Assembly (NCBI GenBank): GCA_016930575.1
Contig: JAFGGL010000009.1
Span: 1-50,130 of the forward strand
Length of the DNA stretch: 50,130 nucleotides
From: Clostridiales bacterium
GTDB lineage: Bacteria > Bacillota > Clostridia > Christensenellales > Aristaeellaceae
Reading direction: 5' to 3'
A program made the position numbers and the translations under genes. Positions 27,338-35,690 of the stretch are shown here, piece by piece; positions within the stretch are counted from its first letter, which is position 1; every line of letters starts with the position of its first letter. The notes under the pieces are model-generated. The model worked only from the letters and a program-made list of their open reading frames with translations, was not told where the DNA came from and ran no database searches.

Positions 27338-27558
27338 TGCGCAAACGGCACCCGTGAGGATGCCGTCAGTGTGTTAAAAACCTTATTTTGCAGACACCCT
27401 GTCAACCTGTTCAAAAAGCCTGAGATGCTAGGAAGCAAGGGTTGCAAGGGGTTGAGCTTACTCGCCCGTAAGTGATGCCCCTTGCCATCCCGCAGATGAC
27501 AACGCAGATTAGGCTTTTTCAACAGGCTGACGGCACCCGTGAGGATGCCGTTTGCGCA
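27338..27558. mobile_element. MITE-like element, 221 bp, perfect 13-bp terminal inverted repeats
   Basis: Ends TGCGCAAACGGCA (27338-27350) and TGCCGTTTGCGCA (27546-27558) are perfect inverted repeats. Inside, GGCACCCGTGAGGATGCCG occurs twice as a direct repeat (27347-27365 and 27532-27550), each copy a small hairpin. Further inside there is an imperfect inverted pair CCTGTTCAAAAAGCCT (27406-27421) / AGGCTTTTTCAACAGG (27511-27526) and GCAAGGGG / CCCCTTGC. There is no ORF and no obvious target duplication. It lies between two minus-strand genes. Confidence 0.6.
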
Positions 27559-27608
27559 GAGAAGGTTATGTGTTTCGGCCGACCGTCCGCTATCCTGGCG
27601 CTAACGAT

Positions 27609-28196
27609 TTAGAAAATCACATCGTACCACAGCACAAATCCTCTGACCATCATCCATTCATCATCCACGCTCGAATAGCCTTCTGCTTCGAAGTAAACCC
27701 ACGTGTCGCCGTCGATTTCAATACGGGCCAGGGCAGCGACGTTGAAATCCCTGTCGATTTCGATGGTATTGTAGCCGGAGCGGGTGGTATCCGGATCATC
27801 CACCAGCGTGGCGTCGCCCTCAATAGCGATGGGAATATATTCTAACCAGATTGGGTCGTACTGCCAGCCGCCGTTCACGTTGGTGACCGGGACGAAGGAG
27901 AAGCGGTGGATCCACTCGCCGAACCGGGTGGTTGCGTACCGGATCAGCAGGTAACCGCTCTCTTCCCCGTAGATCGCCACTTCCTGCCCGAACTCTACGC
28001 AGGCTTTTCCGCTTGCGGTGCGGTAGTACCAATCGGGGTCCGGGCCGGTGTATACCGGTACGTCGCTATGACGGCTGGTCACCGTGGATATTCCCTTGAC
28101 CCACAGCTGGGGGAGGTCTTGCATGCCGGCAGCAAACGCCGGAGCGGCGGCAAGCAGCAGCGCGGCTGCCAGAATCAGCGCGGTTATTTTTTTCAT
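27609..28196 (-). CDS. Exported protein with SH3-like domain
   Basis: A 195-residue protein with a clear signal peptide (MKKITALILAAALLLAAAPAFA). Residues about 38-115 look like a bacterial SH3-type fold: VPVYTGPDPDWYYRTASGKA, EFGQEVAIYGEESGYLLIRY, EWIHRFSFVPV. The remainder (GYNTIEIDRDFNVAALARIE, DTWVYFEAEG) may be a second small beta domain. Such modules often bind cell wall or peptides. Specific function unknown. AAGGAGG precedes the ATG. Confidence 0.75.
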   Translation of the reverse strand: MKKITALILAAALLLAAAPAFAAGMQDLPQLWVKGISTVTSRHSDVPVYTGPDPDWYYRTASGKACVEFGQEVAIYGEESGYLLIRYATTRFGEWIHRFSFVPVTNVNGGWQYDPIWLEYIPIAIEGDATLVDDPDTTRSGYNTIEIDRDFNVAALARIEIDGDTWVYFEAEGYSSVDDEWMMVRGFVLWYDVIF

Positions 28197-28251
28197 ACGT
28201 ATCCTCCTTTTTTATACGGTTGTTATCTGATTGTTATCTGTAAGTACTTAA

Positions 28252-28280
28252 ATCCTACCATTTCATCAGTATGCTGTCAA
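28252..28280 (-). promoter_or_regulatory. Promoter of the SH3-like protein gene
   Basis: Minus strand TTGACA (28275-28280), 17-bp spacer, TAGGAT (28252-28257), followed by about 55 bp of 5' leader. Confidence 0.7.
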
Positions 28281-28450
28281 GGCTCACGATGCGCATTTCA
28301 TACCGATTTAGCATCGCGGGATTCTCCATGAATTCCTGCCATTCCGGCCGTTTCATTTGATTCGAAGCTGTATCCATTTCCCCGCCGGGAAGAATGCGGA
28401 GTTTTCAAAGACTGCTATATGCCCTTCTGTTTTCCCGAAAGAACCAGCCC

Positions 28451-28479
28451 TTGAATTATTGGCATATGTATGGTAAAAT
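28451..28479 (+). promoter_or_regulatory. Promoter of the ABC-F gene
   Basis: TTGAAT (28451-28456), 17-bp spacer, TAAAAT (28474-28479). Transcription would start near 28486, leaving a leader of about 275 bases before the ABC-F start codon. Confidence 0.7.
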
Positions 28480-28511
28480 CACTCGAGCTTATACGGAAAG
28501 GCGGTGAGAAC

Positions 28512-28664
28512 TTGAAGCAATTGTCCCTTCCGAAACCCCAGACGAGCAGCAACGCATACGCCCTCATGGCAAAAGCAAATCGTCGCCTCGGTTCGGATGG
28601 CACGGCGGTACGGGAGGAGTCTGCCCTTTTGACGATTGTTTCGAGTGTCTGCCACCATATATAA
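28512..28664 (+). CDS. Putative leader peptide upstream of ABC-F
   Basis: A 50-codon reading frame from TTG 28512 (after GGTGAG) to TAA 28664, beginning MKQLSLPKPQTSSNAYALMA and ending VSSVCHHI. An internal ATG at 28566 would give a 32-residue version. It lies wholly in the long leader of the ABC-F gene and upstream of an attenuator-like hairpin. Short leader ORFs are typical of antibiotic-inducible ABC-F genes, where a stalled ribosome prevents termination. No homology is recognised, and it could be a chance frame. Confidence 0.4.
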   Translation: MKQLSLPKPQTSSNAYALMAKANRRLGSDGTAVREESALLTIVSSVCHHI

Positions 28665-28696
28665 TATCGGCGTGATGTAACTCCGTCGTTTGCTGG

Positions 28697-28732
28697 TGCC
28701 CTGCGCAGTCGAAACGTCTGCCGGGGCATTTT
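28697..28732 (+). terminator. Attenuator-like hairpin in the ABC-F leader
   Basis: Stem TGCCCTG-c-GCAG (28697-28708) pairs with CTGC-CGGGGCA (28118 offset avoided: 28718-28128 is not used; the right arm is 28718-28728), loop of nine bases, then TTTTAT. The stem has 11 pairs, one of them G-T, and one bulge. It ends about 30 bases before the start codon, the place expected for an attenuator. The T-run is short. Confidence 0.5.
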
Positions 28733-28760
28733 ATATACAGACGATTAGGAGAAATGCATC

Positions 28761-30383
28761 ATGATTGATATAGCGGGAAACGAACTCCATAAATATTACG
28801 GATCGAACCATGTGATCAGGGGAATTACTTTCGATGTATACAGCGGCGAAAGGGTCGGCTTGCTCGGTAAAAACGGAAGCGGCAAAACAACGCTGTTCAG
28901 AATGATCACAGGCGAGGAATTCTATGAAAGCGGGAGCATCTTCAGGGCGTCCGGCAGGAATATCGGGATGCTATCGCAGATTCCCGTGTTCGGCGAAAAC
29001 GATACGGCCGAGGACGTATTGCGCTCTTCATTCGGGAATACCGCGAAACTGCACCGGGAGATGAGTAAAATCGCCGGAAACGCCGATCCAAAAGCGCTCG
29101 CCCGGTACGGCCGGCTCATGGAGGAATACGAACGGCTGGGCGGCTATGAAACGGAGGTCAGGCTGGACAAAATATGCTCAGGCATGCGCATTGACAGCGC
29201 GATGAGAAAAAGCCGCTTCAACCGCCTGAGTGGCGGCGAGCAGACGCGCGTCAACCTTGGCCGCATCCTTTTGAAAGACTGCGACATCCTGCTGCTCGAC
29301 GAACCCACCAATCACCTGGACCTGGCATCTATCGAGTGGCTGGAAGGCTTTCTGCGCCGCTTTATCGGAACGGTTTTGGTGATCTCGCACGACAGGGCGT
29401 TCCTGGACGCGGTCATCTCGCGGGTGATCGAGCTTGAGGACGGAAAGGCGAACTTCTATCAGGGCAACTACAGCCAATATATCGCGGAGAAAGAACAACG
29501 GATACAGACACAAACCGCGGCGTTTGAGACGCAGCAGAAAAAAATCAAGCAGCTGGATACGGCCGCTAAAAGGCTCCACGACTGGGCCAGGCGGGCGGAT
29601 AACGAAGCCCTTCACAAGAAAGCGTTCGCCATCGAAAAACGCATCGAGCGCATGGACAAAGTGGAAAAACCCGCCTCGGCAAGCGTGTTGACCGCGGGAT
29701 TTGGCAGCGTCGGCTATGCCGCGAAGGTCATCGCGTCCTTTAGCGCCGTAAGCAAACGCTACGGCGAAAAAGTGATTCTGAACGATTCGCATATCAGCGT
29801 ATGCAGGCATGACCGCATCGCGCTGGTCGGCGCAAACGGCTGCGGGAAAACCACGCTCCTGAAAATGCTGACGGGCGAAGAAGCGGCGGACAGCGGGACG
29901 GTCAAGGTCAGCCCAAACGCCAAGCCCGCCTATATGCCCCAAACGATAACATTTCCAAACCCGGACGCATCGGCGCTGGAAACGCTGTGCCTGGCGACCG
30001 GCGAAACACAGCCGAAGGCCAGGGCTATCCTGGCGAAATTCCATTTCAGGGCCGACGATGTATTTAAAAAGGCGGGCGCGCTGTCCGGCGGGGAGAAAAG
30101 CCGGCTCAAGCTCTGCCTGATGATGCAAAACGACACGAATTTCCTGCTGCTGGACGAACCCACAAACCATCTGGATATCGCAACGAGGGAGTGGATCGAA
30201 ACCACGCTCGCTGATTTCGACGGTGCGATGCTGTTTGTTTCCCACGACCGGTATCTGCTCAAGAAGTTCGCCGAGAAAATATGGCATATCGGCGGCGGCG
30301 TAATCATGGAGTACAACTGCGGGTATGACGAATATACCATGAAGGTCCGCGCCGGTCTGCCAAACAACGAAAGCGGAAAGTAA
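28761..30383 (+). CDS. ABC-F family ATPase (ribosome-associated)
   Basis: A 540-residue soluble protein with two ABC domains and no membrane segments. First domain: Walker A GLLGKNGSGKTT, signature LSGGEQTRVNLGR, Walker B DILLLDEPTNHLDL, switch His in VISHDRAFL. Second: Walker A LVGANGCGKTT, signature LSGGEKSRLKL, Walker B FLLLDEPTNHLDI, His in VSHDRYLL. The linker between them (about residues 230-310) is charged and helical, the P-site tRNA interaction motif of ABC-F proteins. The family includes translation factors (EttA-like) and antibiotic ribosome-protection proteins. The subgroup cannot be fixed by eye, but the long leader with attenuator favours an inducible resistance type. It ends at a strong terminator. 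Confidence 0.93.
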   Translation: MIDIAGNELHKYYGSNHVIRGITFDVYSGERVGLLGKNGSGKTTLFRMITGEEFYESGSIFRASGRNIGMLSQIPVFGENDTAEDVLRSSFGNTAKLHREMSKIAGNADPKALARYGRLMEEYERLGGYETEVRLDKICSGMRIDSAMRKSRFNRLSGGEQTRVNLGRILLKDCDILLLDEPTNHLDLASIEWLEGFLRRFIGTVLVISHDRAFLDAVISRVIELEDGKANFYQGNYSQYIAEKEQRIQTQTAAFETQQKKIKQLDTAAKRLHDWARRADNEALHKKAFAIEKRIERMDKVEKPASASVLTAGFGSVGYAAKVIASFSAVSKRYGEKVILNDSHISVCRHDRIALVGANGCGKTTLLKMLTGEEAADSGTVKVSPNAKPAYMPQTITFPNPDASALETLCLATGETQPKARAILAKFHFRADDVFKKAGALSGGEKSRLKLCLMMQNDTNFLLLDEPTNHLDIATREWIETTLADFDGAMLFVSHDRYLLKKFAEKIWHIGGGVIMEYNCGYDEYTMKVRAGLPNNESGK

Positions 30384-30414
30384 CCGGATAAGGGAACAAA
30401 TGCAATACCATAAC

Positions 30415-30455
30415 AAAGCGGCCCGCCTCTCCATGGAGAAGCGGGCCGCTTTTGT
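30415..30455. terminator. Bidirectional terminator between ABC-F and URO-D genes
   Basis: Stem AAAGCGGCCCGC / GCGGGCCGCTTT (30415-30426 and 30441-30452) with T on the right and A on the left. It serves the ABC-F gene on the plus strand and probably the URO-D gene on the minus strand. Confidence 0.9.
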
Positions 30456-30476
30456 GCTGATTCTGCTCAATATACC

Positions 30477-31523
30477 CTAGCACCCGCGCAATTCCCGTAC
30501 CGTATCGATCACTTTCAGATATTTATCCGGGCGCACATAGGCGGGGATGGAGTTCCCGCTGCCGATCGCTGCGCCGCCGCCCTTGGCTTCACAGGTACGG
30601 TAGATATCCGTGGCGTACGTAACGATATCCACGGGCGATTCGTCGCAGTAGACGCTCGCGTCCAGCCCGCCGACGTTGCCGATGCGCCCGCCGTAGCGCT
30701 CGATCCATTCCGAGAACGGCGCGATCGAATCCTCGTTGGAATGCTTGGCGTCGATCTCTACGGTACCGATCAAATCGTCCATCACGCGGAAGATGTTCCC
30801 GCAGGAGTGGAGCAGGAAGGGTTTCCCGTGCCTGTGGATGATCTCTACGATTCGCTTGTACTGCGGGATGATCAGCCGCCTGATATCGTCCACCGGCAGG
30901 AGCGTGGAGGTCTGGAACCCTAGGTCGTCCCCGAAACGGCAAACGCAGTAGATGTCATGAAACTCCTCCAGAAAACGCGCCCAGATCGTATACAGCATAT
31001 CGCCCGCGGCCTGGAACAATCCTTCGTACACCTCCGGTTCGTCCATGCGCAGGTAGCACAGGTTTTCCAGGCCGACGATGTCCTGTATACACTCGAACAG
31101 CCCGTTGCCCGGTCCGCCCACGGCAAGCATGCCGTCGGGCATTACATCCCGCAGGGCGCGGTAGTACGCCGATTCCTTTTCAAAAAACCGATCGGGGATC
31201 TGCTCCCAGGGATAACGGTCGAAATCCTCCCGGGTATGGATGCAGCCCTCGTTGTGCGCGTACAGGCAGCCGTTGCCGGGCATGGAATCGACCACCAGCC
31301 GCTCATAGGATACCGTATCGTACCCCATGTCGAGGAAGAACTTGCAGTAGCGTTTCAGGTACGCGGCTTTGTCGGCGTCGTTTCCGTTTTCCAGATATCC
31401 GAATTCTACGCCCGTAACGGCTTCCATCACACTGGTGACGATGATGTGCTCATACAGCGGAATATAGCTTGTGGGGCGGTTGCGTACGGCGTTGACAAAA
31501 TTCTGATACTGCGGTTTGAACAT
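30477..31523 (-). CDS. Uroporphyrinogen decarboxylase (URO-D) family protein
   Basis: A 348-residue TIM-barrel protein. Start 31523 (MFKPQYQNFVNAVRNRPTSY) with AAAGGA eight bases upstream. URO-D-type features: RPTSYIPLYEH at the N-terminus, FGDDLGFQTSTLLPVDDIRR, and KPFLLHSCGNIFRVMDDLI whose HSCG resembles the zinc-binding motif of MtaA/CmuA-type corrinoid methyltransferases. True haem-pathway HemE is unlikely because no other haem genes are present and the N-terminal HemE motif RQAGR is missing. Many Clostridia have such genes in sugar or methyl-transfer clusters with unknown substrates. It is 5 bp from the Lgt-like gene and cotranscribed with it. Confidence 0.8.
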   Translation of the reverse strand: MFKPQYQNFVNAVRNRPTSYIPLYEHIIVTSVMEAVTGVEFGYLENGNDADKAAYLKRYCKFFLDMGYDTVSYERLVVDSMPGNGCLYAHNEGCIHTREDFDRYPWEQIPDRFFEKESAYYRALRDVMPDGMLAVGGPGNGLFECIQDIVGLENLCYLRMDEPEVYEGLFQAAGDMLYTIWARFLEEFHDIYCVCRFGDDLGFQTSTLLPVDDIRRLIIPQYKRIVEIIHRHGKPFLLHSCGNIFRVMDDLIGTVEIDAKHSNEDSIAPFSEWIERYGGRIGNVGGLDASVYCDESPVDIVTYATDIYRTCEAKGGGAAIGSGNSIPAYVRPDKYLKVIDTVRELRGC

Positions 31524-31528
31524 AGCCG

Positions 31529-32560
31529 TCATCCTTTCCGGTCGCGCAAAGGTCTTCCGCCGCGCAGAACCGCAAACCCCATCCCGATCAGCGCAACAGT
31601 CATCACGGCGTACAGGACGGCGTTGTCGATGTTGGATTTATCCAGCGCGAACTCGATCCAGATCAGCACACCGATCAAGGCAGCAAACAATACGGGACGA
31701 ACGACCTGCCAGGCGTTCCAGCCGGATTGCCTCACCCTGCGCCAAACGCTTGCCGCAAGCAGCATACCAAGAACCGCCACGGCAGCCAGCTGGTTCACAT
31801 GCACGAAACCGAAGCGCAGGTACTCGTCATGCCGCCAGCTGTCAAGCATTATCTGCGACAAGCTCAAAAGCGCCAGAAACCATACCGCAGACATCCCGGG
31901 TTTTCCGCGGAACAGCATCACGACGCAAAGGGCCGCGGTCAGCAGCGCGGCAAGCGCTTCGTAGAAGAACACGGGCGCGGCCCAGTAGCCGTATACGTCC
32001 CGCACGGCAAGCGGGAACCACTGCAGGGCCGCGTCGTCGACGAAGAATCCCAGTCCCTGCGTCGTGAAACACTCCCCGAGGCGGATGATCGCCAGAAACA
32101 ACGCCGCGCCCGGCGCCATCACGTCCAGCAGCGGCTTGAGCGGCTTCTTCCCGATCCGCGCGTACAGGGCCAATCCCGCAAGGCCGCCCGCAACGCCGCC
32201 GAACAGCGTATATCCGCCTTCCCAGAGCCGCGGGATGAAAGCAAGACCGAAGTCGATCGCGATCGATTCGATCATGACCGCGCAGTAGAGCAAACGCGCG
32301 CCCAGCAGCGCGCCGGCCGCGCCGCACAGCAATCCGTCCAGCGCCACGTTCAGCCGAAGGTTGCGGCGCTTGCCGAGCCAAACGACGAAAAGCGCTGCCA
32401 GCAGCGCCCCGGCGGCGACGCAGGCGCCGTAGGCGGTCAGCCGGAACGGCCCGACGGGCAGGCTCTCGCCGATGGAAACGGGCGTGGAAGACGGCACGAT
32501 CAGCGCAAGAATCAACAGCAGAATCGCCAAGACAACGGCCCGGACTATCGCTGAGCGCAT
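31529..32560 (-). CDS. Lgt-like prolipoprotein diacylglyceryl transferase homologue (divergent)
   Basis: A 343-residue membrane protein with about ten hydrophobic segments. Start 32560 (MRSAIVRAVVLAILLLILAL) with AAGGGG upstream. Lgt-like landmarks: PVGPFRLTAYGACVAAGALL, WEGGYTLFGGVAGGLAGLAL and IIRLGECFTTQGLG, plus LRFGFVHVNQLAAV near the end. Active-site positions differ from E. coli Lgt by eye: Phe120 where His103 is expected and Glu163 where Asn146 is expected, while Arg160 (R143 position) and the late Arg (R239 position) are kept. Three extra hydrophobic segments follow. It may be a paralogue with changed activity rather than the housekeeping Lgt. It is paired with the URO-D gene. Confidence 0.75.
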   Translation of the reverse strand: MRSAIVRAVVLAILLLILALIVPSSTPVSIGESLPVGPFRLTAYGACVAAGALLAALFVVWLGKRRNLRLNVALDGLLCGAAGALLGARLLYCAVMIESIAIDFGLAFIPRLWEGGYTLFGGVAGGLAGLALYARIGKKPLKPLLDVMAPGAALFLAIIRLGECFTTQGLGFFVDDAALQWFPLAVRDVYGYWAAPVFFYEALAALLTAALCVVMLFRGKPGMSAVWFLALLSLSQIMLDSWRHDEYLRFGFVHVNQLAAVAVLGMLLAASVWRRVRQSGWNAWQVVRPVLFAALIGVLIWIEFALDKSNIDNAVLYAVMTVALIGMGFAVLRGGRPLRDRKG

Positions 32561-32663
32561 GACACATTTCCCCTTATCAAATCCTATCAACGATTATAAT
32601 TCCATGCCGTCCGAAAGTCAAAATGCAAAACCGGCGGCGGGCACGATCCGGGCGAGGCGGACG

Positions 32664-32692
32664 TTGACGGCGCGGCATGGCTGTGATACAGT
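32664..32692 (+). promoter_or_regulatory. Promoter of the sensor kinase-regulator genes
   Basis: TTGACG (32664-32669), 17-bp spacer, TACAGT (32687-32692), about 70 bp upstream of the GTG start. Confidence 0.65.
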
Positions 32693-32760
32693 CAAGCCAA
32701 TCCAGCCGCTGCCCGGTTGCCCGTGCCCCGTTGCGCAACCGGCAGACCGAGGTGAGCATC

Positions 32761-34521
32761 GTGAAGCATATCGCACATAAAACCACCGTCCGTTCCTCCC
32801 TGCGCAAAAGGCTGCTTGTCTGGACGCTGAGCATCATGATCAGCCTGGTGTTGTTTTTGACCACGTTTTCGGTGCTGACGACATACAACGCGATGTACGA
32901 CCAACTGATGCTCAACAAGCAAATCGAAAACGACTGGCTGGCCGAACGCTATGCCTGGTTTATATCGGAGTACGCCGATCAGCTCAACAAATTTGAAGTC
33001 GGCAAAACGTTAAAAAGCGACCTGCAAACATGGTGCGAAGGCGAACTCGGCTATCTGGAGAGAAACCGCATCATCAGCGAATGCAACGCGATCATCGCCC
33101 AGAACGCGGATATCGTCGAAATGCGCCTGTTCAACCTGATTGACGACGAGGTGCTCGTGGTGGAACGCTCGGGTTCCCATACCGAGCCGACGAACGGCGG
33201 GCTTTTGTTCTGGCAAAACCGTTCGGAGTCGCTGCAATCCAATACCGTGCTGCAGGAGCACGGCGGACGGCTTCAGATCTCACACCTTTTCACCCGGTTT
33301 GAGAACAACGAACCCCTGGTGCTGATCACCCTGTATGTCCGCATGTCCGCGCTGTCCTCCATCGCGCAGGAGTTCACGGCCCAGTCCGGCGCGCTGTTTC
33401 TGTTCAACGACGACAGTCAGCTGCTCTATGCAAGCGTCCCGGACGGCAGCGGGCTCACCGCCGATACGGTCGGGCAGTACCTGCGGGACGGCGCGGACCG
33501 GCGGGAAGGCGCGTACAAGGGCTACTTCTGGTTCGTACAGGGCGTATCCAGGGATAAAATCACCATCGTGCAGGCCGTGCCGCACAATATGATCACGGGT
33601 ACCGCGCTCAAAAACATCTACGCCGGCCTTGCGGCCGCGGGCATCGCCGTGTTGGCCGCGGTCAGTTTCTCGCTTTTGTTCTCTAAAATCTTCAGCCGCC
33701 CGATCATCGCGCTTTCCAAAAAGATGCAGACCGCGACCATCAAGGATTACCAGGAGCAAAGCGGCGCGGAGCGAAACGACGAAGTCGGGCTGCTGGAATC
33801 CAGCTTCGACACGATGATCAAACGCAACCGCGAATTGATCGGCAGGGAGTACCAAACCAGAATCGAAAAGCGCAGCGCGCAGCTTAGGGCCCTGCAGGCG
33901 CAGATCAATCCGCACTTTTTGTACAACACCCTGCAGGTCATCGGCGGCATGGCGCTGCGGCACGGGGCGCCCGACATCAACGAGATCGCAAGCAACCTAA
34001 GCGACATCCTTCGCTATTCGCTCTCCTTCGGCAAGGAAATGGTGCAGGTCCGCCAGGAACTGAAATTCCTGCAAAGCTATCTGGATATCCAGAACCGGCG
34101 CTTCGGCGACCGGATCTCCATTTCGCTGGAAACGGACGAATCGCTCATGGACTGCATGATTCCCAAACTGATCATGCAGCCCCTGGTCGAAAACAGCCTG
34201 CAGCACGGCCTGTCCGGCAAGGGCGGCAAATGGCGGATCCGCATCGCCATGAAGAAGAACGGGGAAGACCTCTCCGTCACGGTGGAGGACAACGGCCGGG
34301 GCATCCCGCCCGGCCAGCTGGAAACCATCGTCCGCCAGCTGGACAGCGGCGTGGAAAACACGCTGAGCGCGAGCTCGCATATCGGGCTTGGCAACGTGAA
34401 CAGCCGAATCCGGCTGAAATTCGGCGCGGGCTACGGCGTCGCCCTGACCAGCGAAGAAGGAAAAGGCACGCGCGTGGAACTGCGGATGCCCATGCAGCGG
34501 GGTGAAGAAGATGCCGTATAA
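32761..34521 (+). CDS. Sensor histidine kinase, YesM-like
   Basis: A 586-residue membrane kinase. GTG start at 32761 after GAGGTG gives MKHIAHKTTVRSSLRKRLLV. Membrane segments lie at about 18-40 and 288-312, with a large extracytoplasmic sensor between them. A HAMP region follows, then the His_kinase domain with phospho-acceptor His385 in QINPHFLYNTLQVIGG, and a HATPase domain (LIMQPLVENSLQHGL N-box; VEDNGRGI). This is the LytS/YesM group, which pairs with AraC-type response regulators to switch on sugar uptake. It overlaps the response-regulator gene. The extracellular ligand is presumably a sugar, or the SBP-sugar complex, of the adjacent transporter. Confidence 0.95.
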   Translation: MKHIAHKTTVRSSLRKRLLVWTLSIMISLVLFLTTFSVLTTYNAMYDQLMLNKQIENDWLAERYAWFISEYADQLNKFEVGKTLKSDLQTWCEGELGYLERNRIISECNAIIAQNADIVEMRLFNLIDDEVLVVERSGSHTEPTNGGLLFWQNRSESLQSNTVLQEHGGRLQISHLFTRFENNEPLVLITLYVRMSALSSIAQEFTAQSGALFLFNDDSQLLYASVPDGSGLTADTVGQYLRDGADRREGAYKGYFWFVQGVSRDKITIVQAVPHNMITGTALKNIYAGLAAAGIAVLAAVSFSLLFSKIFSRPIIALSKKMQTATIKDYQEQSGAERNDEVGLLESSFDTMIKRNRELIGREYQTRIEKRSAQLRALQAQINPHFLYNTLQVIGGMALRHGAPDINEIASNLSDILRYSLSFGKEMVQVRQELKFLQSYLDIQNRRFGDRISISLETDESLMDCMIPKLIMQPLVENSLQHGLSGKGGKWRIRIAMKKNGEDLSVTVEDNGRGIPPGQLETIVRQLDSGVENTLSASSHIGLGNVNSRIRLKFGAGYGVALTSEEGKGTRVELRMPMQRGEEDAV

Positions 34522-35587
34522 AGTTGTCATCATCGACGACGAGCCGTGGACGCGCGAGGCGATCCGCGGGCTCGGGGACTGGGCCGGGCTTTCCCTGGAC
34601 ATCGTGGGAGAGGCGTCCGACGGCGAAAGCGGCCTGGCGCTCATCCGCCAGATCAAGCCGGATATCGTGCTGACCGACATCATGATGCCGCTGCTAAACG
34701 GCCTGGAGCTGATCGAGGCGGTGCGGAAGGAAGATACTTCGGTCCGCGTGATCCTCATCAGCGGATACGATGATTTCGAATACGCCCGCAGGGCGCTGCG
34801 CATGGACGTGTCCGACTACCTTCTCAAGCCCGTCAAGAGGGAAGAGCTCAACGAAAAGCTCAAAAACTGCATCGGCCAGCTCGACCGCTTTTCCGACATG
34901 GACAAGCGGGAGCTTGACCGCTTCGGCGACGCGGAGTGGATGCGGGAGTACGCGCCGCTGTACGCGTCGCTCCAGTCCATATTGCTTTCCAACAACGGCG
35001 CGGCCGTGTCGGCGGTGTTTGACGGGTTGTCCGCGTCGCTTTCGCACAGCGGCACGCGGGACGGCCTGATCGTACTGTACTACGATCTGACCGGCCTGCT
35101 GGAGCGGCATGTCGTCAACATGGGGTATCATGCCGGCGATCTGATCGACCGGCGCGGCTTTGTTTTCGGCAACGAAACGACCAGCGGCGAGATCGTCTCG
35201 TTCCTGCGACGGCGCTACCTGGAGACCCTGGAGACGCTTAAAAAACTTTCGCAGAACCGCAGCAGCGTGGATATCGAAATGATCGTGAAGTATGTCGACG
35301 CGTACGCCCATCAGGGCATCACCCTGGAGCAGACCGCGCAGCAGTTCTTCGTGTCGCGGGAGTATCTGGGCAAGGCGTTCAAGGAGCACACAGGCAAACA
35401 TTTCACGGACTACACCACCTCGCTTCGCATGGAAAAAGCGAAGGACCTGCTGCTTGGCGGCGTTCCCATCAAGCAGATACACCTCGTGCTGGGTTTCTCG
35501 GAGCAGGCGCATTTTTACAAGGTGTTCAAACGGTATTTCGGCACAACGCCCGGCGGCATGCGAAGGCAATTCACGGATAGACAATAA
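34511..35587 (+). CDS. AraC-type response regulator, YesN-like
   Basis: A 358-residue regulator. Start ATG 34511 (MPYKVVIIDDEPWTREAIRG), preceded by GGGGTG within the end of the kinase gene. The receiver domain holds acidic pocket IDDE (8-11), phospho-acceptor Asp56 in VLTDIMMPLLNG, Thr/Ser in LISGYDDFEY and Lys in LLKPVKREEL. The C-terminal 100 residues form an AraC HTH domain (ITLEQTAQQFFVSREYLGKA ... IHLVLGFSEQAHFYKVFKRY). It probably activates the transporter genes that follow, or its own operon, upon phosphorylation by the kinase upstream. Confidence 0.95.
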   Translation: MPYKVVIIDDEPWTREAIRGLGDWAGLSLDIVGEASDGESGLALIRQIKPDIVLTDIMMPLLNGLELIEAVRKEDTSVRVILISGYDDFEYARRALRMDVSDYLLKPVKREELNEKLKNCIGQLDRFSDMDKRELDRFGDAEWMREYAPLYASLQSILLSNNGAAVSAVFDGLSASLSHSGTRDGLIVLYYDLTGLLERHVVNMGYHAGDLIDRRGFVFGNETTSGEIVSFLRRRYLETLETLKKLSQNRSSVDIEMIVKYVDAYAHQGITLEQTAQQFFVSREYLGKAFKEHTGKHFTDYTTSLRMEKAKDLLLGGVPIKQIHLVLGFSEQAHFYKVFKRYFGTTPGGMRRQFTDRQ

Positions 35588-35690
35588 ATCGCGTCACGAT
35601 TGTGCAATGACAAGCTCCCTTCGCGCATGTATGCTTTGGTTGCAGAAGGGTTATTCCGTACATCTACAACAAAACAGGGAGGAAACTTTC

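Noticed and set aside
27338-27558. CRISPR array
   Set aside because: Only two direct copies of a 19-bp unit, 166 bp apart, with palindromic structure; no regular spacers and no cas genes.
28470-28511. ATG 28470 as start of the ABC-F leader peptide
   Set aside because: It lies within the spacer/-10 of the promoter and would precede the transcription start.
29178-30470. Open frame of about 430 codons on the minus strand
   Set aside because: Antisense to the ABC-F gene, whose Walker and signature motifs are complete.
35292-35690. Longer start for the binding protein
   Set aside because: It overlaps the response-regulator gene in another frame. ATG 35691 has a strong ribosome site and opens a signal peptide.
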